Shown here piece after piece: positions 1-10,345 of a stretch of 64,000 nt of DNA. The stretch lies in assembly GCA_026390735.1 (NCBI GenBank), contig JAPLFJ010000013.1, forward strand, positions 1 to 64,000, given 5' to 3'. Each line of letters begins with the position of its first letter. Positions within the stretch are counted from its first letter, which is position 1. This DNA comes from Ignavibacteriota bacterium. Its GTDB lineage: Bacteria > Bacteroidota > Ignavibacteria > Tepidaquicellales > Tepidaquicellaceae. Below the pieces are notes generated by a model, which worked only from the letters and a program-made list of their open reading frames with translations, had not been told where the DNA came from and ran no database searches. Made by a program: the position numbers and the translations under genes.

Positions 1-169
1 AAATTTTAAGTTCATTGACTGAATATAAAACTTATTAGAACTTTTTAAATTCAAATCGATCCTGGCATAAATCTTCATAACGCACATATATTATTATAAG
101 TTAAAACTTTAACTACTTTTTAAACGGGACAGTAGTGAAACTTATTAATTAAAAAAGGGGAAAATTACA

Positions 170-403
170 ATGGACGAACAAAACACACAACCAACAGGTC
201 AGAAAGACTGGATGACAACTTTATTAATCTGCCTCTTTGCAGGTGGTTTAGGGATACATAGATTTTATACCGGTCACACTGGAATTGGTGTTATACAGTT
301 ATTAACTCTCGGCGGCTGTGGAATCTGGAGTTTAATAGATTTAATAACAATCATTACAGGTTCTTACAAAGATTCAAACGGAAACCCGTTATTAAAGAAA
401 TAA
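170..403 (+). CDS. TM2 domain membrane protein
   Basis: A 77-residue inner-membrane protein. After a short polar N-terminus, residues 15-60 form two hydrophobic segments joined by a short turn, with the TM2 signature of G-rich helix one followed by HRFY (F[17 protein letters not shown]). The family (Pfam TM2) has no firm biochemical role. A purine-rich stretch (GGGGAAAA) lies just upstream of the ATG. The next gene starts directly after this stop codon, so the two are very probably co-transcribed. TM2 and DUF2752 proteins are often neighbours in Bacteroidota, which fits here. Confidence 0.9.
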   Translation: MDEQNTQPTGQKDWMTTLLICLFAGGLGIHRFYTGHTGIGVIQLLTLGGCGIWSLIDLITIITGSYKDSNGNPLLKK

Positions 404-757
404 TTGGTAAACCAAATTACACATTTTAAGTCCTCAGTCTGGTATGCCGTATTAAGACTGGGGACTTTTTTATTTCTGCCTCTTGTTTTCTACGTCGTCC
501 CGATTTCTTTTCAGGATAAATTTGGCAGTATATGCCTTATTAAAAGAGTAACCGGTATGGAATGCTGGGGCTGCGGAACACGTCATGCATTTTATTCAAT
601 AATGAATCTTGATTTCCTTCAGGCATGGCATCACAATAAATTGAGCTTTATAGTCTTCCCGGTTTTAGTGTATCTCTGGTTCAAATATGTAATCAGGGAA
701 TACAAAAATGTAAGCTCTTTCTTTGGTCAAAAACGTAACCATCCTCAGGCAATATAA
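404..757 (+). CDS. DUF2752 family membrane protein
   Basis: A 117-residue membrane protein of the DUF2752 family, recognised by the motif C-x-G-C-G-T-R-H-A-F near residue 55, followed by a short loop and a hydrophobic helix. The only start that keeps the first membrane segment is TTG directly after the TM2 stop codon, so translational coupling is likely. A second member of the family lies at 4646-5017. Function of the family is unknown; the conserved cysteines suggest metal or disulfide chemistry, but that is inference. Confidence 0.8.
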   Translation: MVNQITHFKSSVWYAVLRLGTFLFLPLVFYVVPISFQDKFGSICLIKRVTGMECWGCGTRHAFYSIMNLDFLQAWHHNKLSFIVFPVLVYLWFKYVIREYKNVSSFFGQKRNHPQAI

Positions 758-873
758 ACTACTTCTTCCTTCTTCCCATTTCTTAAACTTTGAAAATATT
801 TAAGTTGGGAAAAATACTATACTTTAATATTAATTAAAAATCTGATAACTTACAGAATATTAACTGGTTGACT

Positions 874-1941
874 ATGCTAAAAAAATTTGGCGCAGATCTT
901 ATTAAGATAAGAGAGTCAAAGAAAATTACGATAAACGATATTTCCGCAAAGACCCGTGTCCATAAGTCTATTCTTGAAAAGATGGAAGGTGGTGACTTTT
1001 CTTTTTTCACTACTACACACATCCGTGCATTTCTTAAGCAGTATGCCAAAGTAGTAGGTATCGACGGTGACGAACTTTTGTTCAATTATGAAATGGCAAA
1101 GAATGGAAAATATACTTCCATGGTTAAGGATATTGAGGATAAGGAAAGAGAAAAAGATCTTGAAGCACAAAAAGTTAAATACGTCGAAGAACCTGCAGCA
1201 CCTGAAGAAATAATTATATCCGGGAAAAACAAGAGTGAAAATCTGGACGATATTTTTGAAATTCCTAAAAACGCAGAAAAGCAGGGATTGGCATCAGAAC
1301 CAGTCAAGTTAAATAATATAATAGAACCTCAAAATCAATCCGAGAGAAAGAAATTTTCCAAATCCAAACGCATTAAAATTGAGAATGATAAAGGAGATTT
1401 CGACGGTAATTACTACAAGGATAGTGGTTTTAGAATATCGTCTTCATTCTTTAAAAATGCAGGTATATTTCTGCTTGTCATTGCACTCCTTGCAGGTGTT
1501 TATTTTCTGGTTGACGTAATATTTCTGAAAAAGAATTCTTCCAAAACTGATATTATAAGACAGAACTTTGATGACGTTGTAAAGGAGACTGAGAAAAAAA
1601 TTCTTGGAAAGAGGTCTGATGAAGAGATTCAGGATTCTGTGAACAGAGCAATTGTCAGGGCTGATTCACTTAAACAAATTGAAACAGATTCCATTTCTCT
1701 GAAGATAGTTGGACTTAACAAAGGTTCTCTTACTGTTGTTATAGATACTCTTCTTGAGGATAACAAGTATAAGGAGTATTTTAAAGAAGGTGAAAAAGGC
1801 GAATGGAAAGCAAAGAATCTTTTTTATATTTCGTCAGATAATACTGAGGCATTCGATGTTTTTCTGAACGGCAGGAAAATAAAGATTGATGATAAGAAAA
1901 TCAGACGCCTTAAAGTCTCAAAACATGGTATTGTTAAATAA
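874..1941 (+). CDS. RodZ-like HTH transmembrane protein
   Basis: About 355 residues. The N-terminal 70 residues form an HTH_25 (Xre/RodZ-type) domain. An acidic and basic linker follows, then one transmembrane helix near residue 210 and a C-terminal periplasmic DUF4115-like domain ending in a basic tail. This order matches RodZ, which in rod-shaped bacteria links MreB to the membrane. Two starts are possible, TTG at 868 and ATG at 874; I prefer the ATG because both give the same domain. It lies 27 bp before ligA on the same strand and may share its transcript. It could instead be a generic HTH membrane protein. Confidence 0.8.
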   Translation: MLKKFGADLIKIRESKKITINDISAKTRVHKSILEKMEGGDFSFFTTTHIRAFLKQYAKVVGIDGDELLFNYEMAKNGKYTSMVKDIEDKEREKDLEAQKVKYVEEPAAPEEIIISGKNKSENLDDIFEIPKNAEKQGLASEPVKLNNIIEPQNQSERKKFSKSKRIKIENDKGDFDGNYYKDSGFRISSSFFKNAGIFLLVIALLAGVYFLVDVIFLKKNSSKTDIIRQNFDDVVKETEKKILGKRSDEEIQDSVNRAIVRADSLKQIETDSISLKIVGLNKGSLTVVIDTLLEDNKYKEYFKEGEKGEWKAKNLFYISSDNTEAFDVFLNGRKIKIDDKKIRRLKVSKHGIVK

Positions 1942-1964
1942 GTTGTCCCAACCCTTATCTTTAG

Positions 1965-3974
<2,010 letters not shown>

Positions 3975-4027
3975 TTATGAACTTTCTATAAAGCGCTAAT
4001 ATTTCTTTTTTATTGTAGTATTATAAC

Positions 4028-4326
4028 TCTGAAGCATTTAAATTTTTAGAGATAGGAAAAGATTAAAATCACGTACGGTTATTAGTTCAATCAGTTCTGT
4101 TGTTTAGTCCCAAAAAGATAATCCAAATGATGAAAAGTATAATCGCGAGAGAAATAATTCGTCGTAGACCAGAAGTCAAAGAATAATTATAGGGTTGGAA
4201 ATTCTGGTGTGATGGATATTATGTAAGTACATTAGGAAACATGCGAATGAACTAGTAATAACTAATAATGTAAAAGATCAGGGGAAGATTCAGAATATAA
4301 AAGGTTATATAAAATTAAACAATTAA
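4028..4326 (+). pseudogene. tnpA: Decayed IS200/IS605-type transposase (tnpA remnant)
   Basis: There is no open frame, but reading one frame through stops recovers FKFLEIGKD*NHVRLLVQS, then SPKKIIQMMKSIIAREIIRR, then PEVKE*L*GWKFWCDGYYV. This is the core and C-terminus of the IS200-type Y1 transposase (family pattern: FLEIG...DHVHLLVQS...SPKK...KSI.ARE...GYYV.T.G). After about 4240 a frameshift is needed to continue with NELVITNNVKDQGKIQ, the usual tail. At least three in-frame stops and one frameshift show that it is dead. The HUH pair is eroded (HVR instead of HVH). The catalytic tyrosine region, GYYV, is still readable. Confidence 0.75.
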
Positions 4327-4353
4327 CGTTATTTTAGAAGGTTACAAAATATC

Positions 4354-4373
4354 CCCCGCAGCGTACTGCGGGG
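4354..4373. repeat. GC-rich hairpin at the transposase remnant end
   Basis: A perfect 8-bp inverted repeat, CCCCGCAG-cgta-CTGCGGGG, sits 27 bp after the tnpA remnant in otherwise AT-rich DNA. IS200/IS605 elements carry subterminal hairpins recognised by the transposase, so this may be the old right end. It could also act as a terminator for the minus-strand genes that follow. Confidence 0.5.
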
Positions 4374-4415
4374 AGAATGCATTAAAAATTAAGGTTTCTT
4401 TTATTGAGTAATAAT

Positions 4416-4664
4416 TTAAACAACCCCTGCACCCATAATTAACCTAATAGTTCCTATTAAAACTGCTAATGCACAACATATTATACCCGCAATTGCCATA
4501 CCCTTTTTATCTTCCTTTGTTGTCACTAATGTTACAATGCTAAATATTAAACCCAAAAATGATACTGGAATATTTATCCAGTTTAATGAACCAAAACAAG
4601 GTAGAAGACCTATAAAAAGTCCAACAATTGATAAAATGCCCCATATTAAGCTTGCAATTTGCAT
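4416..4664 (-). CDS. Small membrane protein, DUF4190-like
   Basis: An 82-residue protein made of two or three hydrophobic helices (residues 5-24, 30-48, 56-76) with a short charged turn (TTKEDKKG) between the second and third. The pattern resembles DUF4190-type membrane proteins. It overlaps the start of the preceding DUF2752 gene's 3' end by 19 bp, so the minus-strand set from 5972 down to 4416 looks like one transcription unit. No enzymatic residues are visible and no function is assigned. Confidence 0.65.
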   Translation of the reverse strand: MQIASLIWGILSIVGLFIGLLPCFGSLNWINIPVSFLGLIFSIVTLVTTKEDKKGMAIAGIICCALAVLIGTIRLIMGAGVV

Positions 4665-5017
4665 AAAATAACCTTTCTTTTTATAAAAATTAATAAATAA
4701 ATTAAAAAATATATTTCATTTAGTAAAAGTAAAGAAAATAAATACAAACTTCCTTTATTAAATTCATATGCTTTTGAAAAATCGCCTTTAGAAATTGAAT
4801 AGAACCCATGAGACATTCCACATGTGATACATGGTCGCCCATACAATCTTTTCCACTCACATTCTGGTAATATTCTATAAATAATAGGAGCAGGTATGAT
4901 GTAAGGTGTTAAAATCATAAATGCTCCCGAAATCGAAATAATAAACCAAAAAATTTTAAATGCACAAACAAAATTGCTTTTATTGCAAAGAAAATGATAT
5001 AAAAAATTATGCCGCAA
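4646..5017 (-). CDS. DUF2752 family membrane protein
   Basis: A 123-residue paralogue of the protein at 404-757. The family motif appears as C-I-T-C-G-M-S-H-G-F near residue 67, followed by a short hydrophilic loop (KGDFSKAYEFNKGS) and a hydrophobic C-terminal helix. It overlaps both neighbours (11 bp with the upstream gene, 19 bp with the downstream one), which implies translational coupling. Function unknown. Confidence 0.75.
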   Translation of the reverse strand: MRHNFLYHFLCNKSNFVCAFKIFWFIISISGAFMILTPYIIPAPIIYRILPECEWKRLYGRPCITCGMSHGFYSISKGDFSKAYEFNKGSLYLFSLLLLNEIYFLIYLLIFIKRKVILCKLQA

Positions 5018-5567
5018 TTGATGATTTATATTCTACAATTTTAGCAGTTGCGTCAATAAGTTGTTTTAAAAATAGAGCACGAAATATTTCGGCAGCAATG
5101 AAAATTAAAGGTATTATAAACCCACCAATTCCTGCTGTTGCTAATATAATAATAAAACTTAAAGGTATGCCTGCAAGAGTAATTATATACCATGTTAGGG
5201 CATATGTTTCATTAATAGGTGTAATTTGTATATTCTTTTCAACACAATATTTGTTATAGTTTTTACATAATTCCACATTTGCTACATACATCCAATAGAA
5301 ATTATAAAATGGGATTAATGAAAACCAAACAGCTTTATCTGGCGTTACATCAATATTCATATCTTGTATTAATAGCCAAAATTTATATAAAAGGATAAAA
5401 TAAAAGACTATTCCTCCTAAAATCAAAGGTATTCCAAAAAAGAATCCGCAAAATGGAATTAGAGATATGAAATGCCCAGAACCTACTCCAATAACAAAAA
5501 ATAACCAAAAATTATTTAGAGTTTTTGATTCAAATTGTAATAAATCTAACTTATTAAGATCGTTCAT
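5007..5567 (-). CDS. Multi-pass membrane protein of unknown function
   Basis: A 186-residue protein with four or five hydrophobic segments and a conserved-looking loop containing PDKAVWFSLIPFYNFYWMYV. I do not recognise a named family with certainty; the loop resembles small DUF4328-like membrane proteins. It lies between a DUF4870-like and a DUF2752 gene in the same orientation and probably shares their transcript. Confidence 0.6.
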   Translation of the reverse strand: MNDLNKLDLLQFESKTLNNFWLFFVIGVGSGHFISLIPFCGFFFGIPLILGGIVFYFILLYKFWLLIQDMNIDVTPDKAVWFSLIPFYNFYWMYVANVELCKNYNKYCVEKNIQITPINETYALTWYIITLAGIPLSFIIILATAGIGGFIIPLIFIAAEIFRALFLKQLIDATAKIVEYKSSIAA

Positions 5568-5600
5568 GTTATTAAGTTTTTAATTTTTGGAAATAAAAAT

Positions 5601-5972
5601 TTATTTAACTAAATTAAATTTTTCCCCGAATTGGCCAACAATAGGTAATTGGACAATTTTTCCATTGAATGCATTTATAATCCCAATAATTAAAAATACA
5701 AATGGAACAAAATATAAGATAGATAAAATTAAACCAAATCCCATGGTAATAAATGATATAATGGTAACAAAAATAGACACAACAATAACCCAAATTACCC
5801 AAAAAATTGCAAGTACTATTGATTGCTCTGTATGGTACATTACAAATTTGTTCTTCTTGTATTCATCCATTAAAAGAGGAATAAAGAAAATTAGATAGGC
5901 AACAAATGCCATTGTTTTTCCTGATTCGATTTCTTCAGGTGTGATATTAAGATTCCTTGTAGATTCTGCCAT
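5601..5972 (-). CDS. DUF4870-like membrane protein
   Basis: A 123-residue protein with three hydrophobic helices. The segment FIPLL...KNKFVMYHTEQS is the hallmark of the DUF4870/Tic20-like group, in which a conserved HxxQ-type motif begins the second helix. It is the first gene of the minus-strand membrane protein set. A purine-rich stretch just upstream of the ATG fits a ribosome binding site. Biochemical role unknown. Confidence 0.65.
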   Translation of the reverse strand: MAESTRNLNITPEEIESGKTMAFVAYLIFFIPLLMDEYKKNKFVMYHTEQSIVLAIFWVIWVIVVSIFVTIISFITMGFGLILSILYFVPFVFLIIGIINAFNGKIVQLPIVGQFGEKFNLVK

Positions 5973-6016
5973 TCTATCTCCCTTTTATTATTTAAAAAAT
6001 GTTTTTAAAAAACTTT

Positions 6017-6427
6017 TTATCTGAAGATTGCTTTTATGCTACCCCAGGTATTTTTTATACCGGAAACAGTATGAACTACAGTAATCGAATTAGTGTACGA
6101 ATAACTTCCGTTTGGGGTAATACATTTCAGTCTGTAATAATACACAAACCCTGATTTACCCTGGAAGTCTACTCCGTTGTCCTGAAACGAATAATATGAA
6201 TTACTGCCGTTTGCGGTTATTGATTTTACAAATATAAAACTGTTAGGTGTGGATGCACTTCTTTCTATTTCAAACTTAACAGTTCCACTTTCATCGCCGG
6301 TCTTCCACTCGACTAATATCCCATCGCCATTTGTTTTAGCCGTGAGAAACTCGAATGTTAAACCCGCGTACGCAACACTGACCGTAATTAACATTAAAAA
6401 CAGTATTTTTGTTACTCTATTTATCAT
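6017..6427 (-). CDS. Secreted fibronectin type III-like protein
   Basis: A 136-residue protein with a signal peptide (residues 1-21, ending near AYA) and one beta-sandwich domain of the fibronectin III type often seen in Bacteroidota surface proteins (VEWKTGDESGTVKFEIERS ... YYYRLKCITPNGSYSYTNSITV). It lacks an obvious T9SS sorting domain. It may be a truncated stand-alone copy of a domain normally attached to larger exported proteins. Confidence 0.6.
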   Translation of the reverse strand: MINRVTKILFLMLITVSVAYAGLTFEFLTAKTNGDGILVEWKTGDESGTVKFEIERSASTPNSFIFVKSITANGSNSYYSFQDNGVDFQGKSGFVYYYRLKCITPNGSYSYTNSITVVHTVSGIKNTWGSIKAIFR

Positions 6428-6656
6428 AACTTTAATTGCCTAAAGATAAAAGCATTTTACAATTAAAGCAAGTGAAATTATTTAATCCATTAGTTAAATT
6501 TTAACCCATGTTTTAACAGAATCTTTATATTTAAGTCATACTCATTATTAAGTGACCCCATAAATTATAATATTAATGCCGCAATTTTATATCTATTCCT
6601 AAAATTTCTCTTTAAATCAATTTCAAGTTTTTAAGATTTTATATAACTTGAACCCT

Positions 6657-7571
6657 ATGAATGACAAATTTTATATAGGAATAGACTCAGGTGGTACAAA
6701 TTGTAGAGTATCAATCTATAATGAAAAAGATGGTCTGACAAAATCCGGTGTCTTCAACTCTGTTCACTATTCTGCCGTCGGTGCTAAAAGCTTTTCCGCT
6801 CATACAGCAGATGTTATAAAGGGATTTTTGAATTCAAAAGGTCTGTTCCTTACAGAATGTTCGGGTATATGCGCAGGTGTTGCAGGTGCCAGACTGAAAT
6901 CGAATAAAGATGAAATCAGAAAACATCTTTCCGAAGAATTGTCATTCTCAAACATCATAATAGAATCCGATACAGCTGTAGCTTTCGAAGATGTGTTCGG
7001 CTCGGATGACGGACTGATACTCATCTGCGGAACGGGCTCTGTTCTCTTTGGCAGGCTCAACGGCGAATTCGTCAGACTTGGCGGTTGGGGAAAACTTCTC
7101 GGCGATGATGGTAGCAGTTATTTCATCGGACTTAATTTCCTTAAAAGTCTTGTTAAGCATTTTGATAAATCTAACGATAGGTATGAAACTGAAATTCTTT
7201 TGAATGAGTTATACTCATTAAATCGTGGCAATATAATCGATAAAGTGTACCACAAGAAATTCAATGTTGCATCTCTTGCACCCTTCGTAGTCGAACAGGC
7301 TGGGAAAGGTGACTCCATCTGTCGCGATGTTGTAGAAAAAGAAATTGACGGTGTTTATGATTTGTTCGAAACGTTTAAATCAAAGTATGGAATGAATAAT
7401 AACTACAAGGTTGCTTTCACAGGCACTCTTATCGAATCTGATAATTATTTCTCCCGTTTGCTTAAAGAACGACTCAGAAAGAATTTCGAAAACCACTTTA
7501 TATTTCTTGATACTATAGTAAACCCTGTTAATGGTTCTTTTAAAATTGCGTTAAAAAACTTTAAACAATAA
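6657..7571 (+). CDS. BadF/BadG-family ATPase, N-acetylglucosamine kinase-like
   Basis: A 304-residue ASKHA-fold kinase. The phosphate-1 motif IGIDSGGTNCRVSI is at the N-terminus, and the phosphate-2/adenosine region ICGTGSV...LGGWGKLLGDDGSSYFIG lies mid-protein. This arrangement is that of BadF/BadG/BcrA/BcrD proteins and of N-acetylglucosamine kinases. The GGWG..LGDDGS segment favours a sugar kinase over a benzoyl-CoA reductase activator. ATG at 6657 is preferred over TTG at 6648. The stop codon abuts the guaA start, so the genes are probably co-transcribed. Confidence 0.8.
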   Translation: MNDKFYIGIDSGGTNCRVSIYNEKDGLTKSGVFNSVHYSAVGAKSFSAHTADVIKGFLNSKGLFLTECSGICAGVAGARLKSNKDEIRKHLSEELSFSNIIIESDTAVAFEDVFGSDDGLILICGTGSVLFGRLNGEFVRLGGWGKLLGDDGSSYFIGLNFLKSLVKHFDKSNDRYETEILLNELYSLNRGNIIDKVYHKKFNVASLAPFVVEQAGKGDSICRDVVEKEIDGVYDLFETFKSKYGMNNNYKVAFTGTLIESDNYFSRLLKERLRKNFENHFIFLDTIVNPVNGSFKIALKNFKQ

Positions 7572-9143
7572 ATGAAAACTGATATAATATTAATTCTTGA
7601 TTTTGGCTCACAGTACACACAGCTTATTGCACGCCGCTTACGTGAACTGAATGTCTATTGCGAGATTCAGCCGTTCAGTGTGAACATTAAGCAATACCTC
7701 AGCACTAAAAATAATTATACTGTTAAAGGTGTCGTTCTGTCAGGTGGTCCGGCAAGCGTTCTTGAAAAAGATTCTCCTGATATTAATGACGAAAACTTTG
7801 CTAACCTGAAAAGTCTCAACGTTCCCATTCTCGGCGTCTGTTACGGTCTCCAGCTTCTCGCTAAAAAAGCCGGCGGAAAAATACATAAGTCAAAAGTCCG
7901 CGAATATGGTCATACAAGGATTAAAACATCGAACTCAGTTATCTATAAAGATTGTCCAAAGTCATTAAACGTCTGGATGAGCCACGGCGACTCTGTTGAT
8001 GTTCTTCCCAAAGGATTTAAAGTTACTGCAAAGAGTTCAAACGGTCATATCAGCAGTTATGAAAACGCTAAAGAAGGTATATATGCCTTACAGTTCCATC
8101 CCGAAGTTAACCACACTGAAAACGGATTAAACATCTTAAAGAATTTTGTATTCGGCGTCTGCAAGGTTAAGAATCTCTTTAAAGCGGGTTCATTCATTCA
8201 GCAGAAAACTTCTGAGATTAAAAAGTTAGTCGGAAATGATTTTGTCATCTGTGCATTGAGCGGGGGAGTTGATTCTTCAGTAGCCGCAGTTCTCGTTCAG
8301 AAGGCAATCGGGAAAAAGTTAATATGTGTTCATATAGACAACGGTCTGATGAGGAAGAACGAAAGCAAAGTTATCGTTGAATTATTCCGCAAACACTTTA
8401 AGTTTAACCTTATATTTGTCGATGCATCGGAATTATTCGTCAAAAGATTAAAGGGTGTTATCGACCCTGAAAAGAAAAGAAAGATTATCGGCAAAACATT
8501 CATAGACGTATTCGATTCCGAAGCAAAGAAACTCAGAAAGAAAAACATTAACATAAAGTATCTCGTGCAGGGTACGCTTTATCCCGACGTGATTGAATCA
8601 GTTTCTTTTAAAGGACCTTCAGTCACAATCAAGTCGCACCACAACGTCGGCGGACTTCCAGCAAAGATGAAACTTAAACTTATCGAACCTTTCCGCGAAC
8701 TCTTCAAGGACGAAGTAAGGAACATCGGTTATAAACTTGGACTGCCGAAGCAGTTCATAAGCCGCCATCCTTTCCCGGGTCCCGGACTCGCTGTAAGAGT
8801 CTTAAGCGATTTAACAAAGACCAAACTCGACCTTCTCCGCGAAGTAGACGACGTCTTCATAAAAGAACTTTATAACTTTAAACTCTACGATAAAATCTGG
8901 CAGGCATTCGCAGTACTGCTTCCCGTTCAGTCTGTCGGAGTAATGGGTGACGAAAGAAGTTACGAAAACGTAGTAGGTCTCCGTGCAGTAACATCCACAG
9001 ACGGAATGACAGCCGACTTCTACCAGTTCGAAAAAGATTTCCTTACTACAGTATCGAATAAAATCATAAATTCCGTAAAAGGTGTCAACCGCGTCGTATA
9101 TGACATCAGTTCAAAACCTCCTGCAACGATAGAGTGGGAGTGA
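7572..9143 (+). CDS. guaA: GMP synthase (glutamine-hydrolysing)
   Basis: A 523-residue two-domain enzyme that converts XMP to GMP using glutamine and ATP. The N-terminal class I glutamine amidotransferase domain has its nucleophile in GVCYG (Cys90) and the catalytic His in QFHPEVNHTE. The PP-loop ATP pyrophosphatase motif SGGVDSS follows near residue 230. The C-terminal dimerisation domain ends in KPPATIEWE. The last 281 bp recur at 9991-10271 with only silent changes, so the functional 3' end may have been supplied by an inserting element. Confidence 0.97.
   Translation: MKTDIILILDFGSQYTQLIARRLRELNVYCEIQPFSVNIKQYLSTKNNYTVKGVVLSGGPASVLEKDSPDINDENFANLKSLNVPILGVCYGLQLLAKKAGGKIHKSKVREYGHTRIKTSNSVIYKDCPKSLNVWMSHGDSVDVLPKGFKVTAKSSNGHISSYENAKEGIYALQFHPEVNHTENGLNILKNFVFGVCKVKNLFKAGSFIQQKTSEIKKLVGNDFVICALSGGVDSSVAAVLVQKAIGKKLICVHIDNGLMRKNESKVIVELFRKHFKFNLIFVDASELFVKRLKGVIDPEKKRKIIGKTFIDVFDSEAKKLRKKNINIKYLVQGTLYPDVIESVSFKGPSVTIKSHHNVGGLPAKMKLKLIEPFRELFKDEVRNIGYKLGLPKQFISRHPFPGPGLAVRVLSDLTKTKLDLLREVDDVFIKELYNFKLYDKIWQAFAVLLPVQSVGVMGDERSYENVVGLRAVTSTDGMTADFYQFEKDFLTTVSNKIINSVKGVNRVVYDISSKPPATIEWE
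8863..9143 (+). repeat. guaA 3'-end direct repeat, proximal copy
   Basis: The last 281 bp of guaA form a long direct repeat with 9991-10271. By eye there are 14 substitutions and no gaps. Thirteen are synonymous third-position changes and one changes the stop codon (TGA here, TAA in the distal copy). The toxin-antitoxin cassette lies between the two copies. Confidence 0.93.
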
Positions 9144-9278
9144 TAATGGTTTGGGCTTCACATTGGTGGGGTTTAGATTTACTTATGTTTAATTTTAGCA
9201 AAAGTAGATTAGAAATTAAAATGACTAAATACCGATCTGACACATCTTGCTTAAAACCGATGTTAGGAGTTCATTTTG

Positions 9279-9563
9279 TTATGCAGTTAATGGTTCTATG
9301 TGTATTTGACCTCCAATAGCTTTCAAAACCTTCATTACAGTTGAAAATTGGGGCTTAGCTCCTTCTGATAATGCTTTGTATAAACTTGGTCGGCTCATTC
9401 CCGTTTCTTCTGCTATTTTTGTCATACCGATAGCTTTTGCTACGTGTCCTATTGCTGTTATAATTTCAGTTTCATCTCCTTCCTCTAAAACTGAATTAAG
9501 ATATTCAGCAATCATTTCGTTACTGTCTAAATAATCTGCTATATCAAATTTTGTTGTTTTCAT
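9279..9563 (-). CDS. HTH antitoxin, addiction module antidote (HigA2-like)
   Basis: A 94-residue protein of the COG3636/TIGR02684 antidote group. The N-terminus (FDIADYLDSNEMIAEYLN) is typical of the family, and residues 45-90 form an Xre-type helix-turn-helix (GMTKIAEETGMSRPSLYKAL) with the family-typical end LKAIGGQIHIEP. It would neutralise the adjacent toxin and repress the operon. It overlaps the toxin gene by 20 bp. The toxin-first order is usual for this group. Confidence 0.88.
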   Translation of the reverse strand: MKTTKFDIADYLDSNEMIAEYLNSVLEEGDETEIITAIGHVAKAIGMTKIAEETGMSRPSLYKALSEGAKPQFSTVMKVLKAIGGQIHIEPLTA

Positions 9564-9867
9564 TTTGTTGTCTTTTTAATTCTTTCCAGATTTCTTTTGC
9601 TTTTTTGATGTCCTTTTGTTGAGTTGACTTATCTCCTCCGATAAGTAGAATAATTATTTTTCCATTAATTTCTTTGAAATAAACTCTGTAACCTTTTGCA
9701 TAGTTAATCTTCAATTCTCTTATTCCTTCACCCACAGGTTCACAGTTTCCAAAGTGATCCTCTTTTTCTAACTTTTGAAGTCGAACTAAAATTTTTGCTT
9801 TTGCTCTAAGGTCATTAAGCTTCTTAAACCATTTATCAAAATCTTCTGTCTTTTCAATAAAGTACAT
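9544..9867 (-). CDS. RelE/ParE-superfamily toxin (addiction module killer protein)
   Basis: A 107-residue toxin of the TIGR02683/COG3657 group. The N-terminus (TEDFDKWFKKLNDLRAKAKILVRL) and the core (GEGIRELKINYAKGYRVYFKE ... ILLIGGDKSTQQKDIKKAKE) match the family signature of G-I-x-E-L-R/K-I and L-L-x-G-G-x-K-x-x-Q. Members are presumed ribosome-dependent mRNA interferases. A Bacteroidota-style promoter and a partial palindrome lie directly upstream. Confidence 0.88.
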   Translation of the reverse strand: MYFIEKTEDFDKWFKKLNDLRAKAKILVRLQKLEKEDHFGNCEPVGEGIRELKINYAKGYRVYFKEINGKIIILLIGGDKSTQQKDIKKAKEIWKELKRQQNENNKI

Positions 9868-9877
9868 CTTTTATACT

Positions 9878-9893
9878 GTATTCACTTGGATAC
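9878..9893 (-). promoter_or_regulatory. Candidate antitoxin operator
   Basis: The near-palindrome GTATTC-actt-GGATAC (five of six pairs match) overlaps the expected transcription start, 10 bp before the toxin start codon. HTH antitoxins commonly autorepress from such a site. Inference only. Confidence 0.4.
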
Positions 9894-9923
9894 AAATATA
9901 TAAACAATAATAAAAACTAACAA
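9893..9923 (-). promoter_or_regulatory. Bacteroidota-type promoter for the toxin-antitoxin operon
   Basis: On the minus strand TTG is followed after 20 bp by TATATTTG, matching the lineage -33 TTG / -7 TAnnTTTG consensus. Transcription would start about 20 bp upstream of the toxin ATG. Confidence 0.6.
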
Positions 9924-9990
9924 TACTTAAACATTAGGACAAAAGAATGCTGCATATCGATACTATATTGCTATTCTGTCGCGGAATTAT

Positions 9991-10271
9991 AAGAACTATA
10001 CAACTTTAAACTCTACGATAAAATCTGGCAGGCATTCGCAGTACTGCTTCCCGTTCAGTCTGTCGGAGTAATGGGCGACGAAAGAAGTTACGAGAACGTA
10101 GTGGGTCTCCGTGCAGTAACATCCACAGACGGAATGACAGCCGACTTCTACCAGTTCGAAAAAGATTTCCTTACGACAGTATCGAATAAAATCATAAACT
10201 CAGTAAAGGGCGTCAACCGCGTCGTTTATGACATCAGTTCAAAACCCCCTGCAACAATAGAGTGGGAGTAA
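9991..10271 (+). pseudogene. Duplicated guaA 3' end (distal copy)
   Basis: An in-frame copy of the final 93 codons of guaA without its 5' part. The reading frame is intact from the left boundary ([12 protein letters not shown]) to EWE and stop, and the protein it would give is identical to the guaA C-terminus. Because all differences from 8863-9143 are silent, both copies evolved under purifying selection in full-length genes. One is the resident end and the other came in with the inserted DNA. Confidence 0.93.
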
Positions 10272-10295
10272 GTATTTTATGATACTGAAATCCTG

Positions 10296-10345
10296 TAGTT
10301 CCGAACCCGCGAAGCGGCTCGCTTTATACATTCATGTCGGAAACA
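10296..10345 (+). repeat. Dispersed TTCCGACA-type palindromic repeat, interrupted
   Basis: GTAGTTCCGA at the start and TGTCGGAAACA at the end correspond to the compact hairpin at 40115-40141. Here the two arms are separated by an extra GC-rich stretch (CCGCGAAGCGG). This looks like two small repeats nested in each other. Confidence 0.45.

Noticed and set aside
9134-9319. Open frame right after guaA on the plus strand
   Set aside because: It runs through the guaA stop region and into the antisense of the antitoxin gene; composition is not protein-like and there is no ribosome site.
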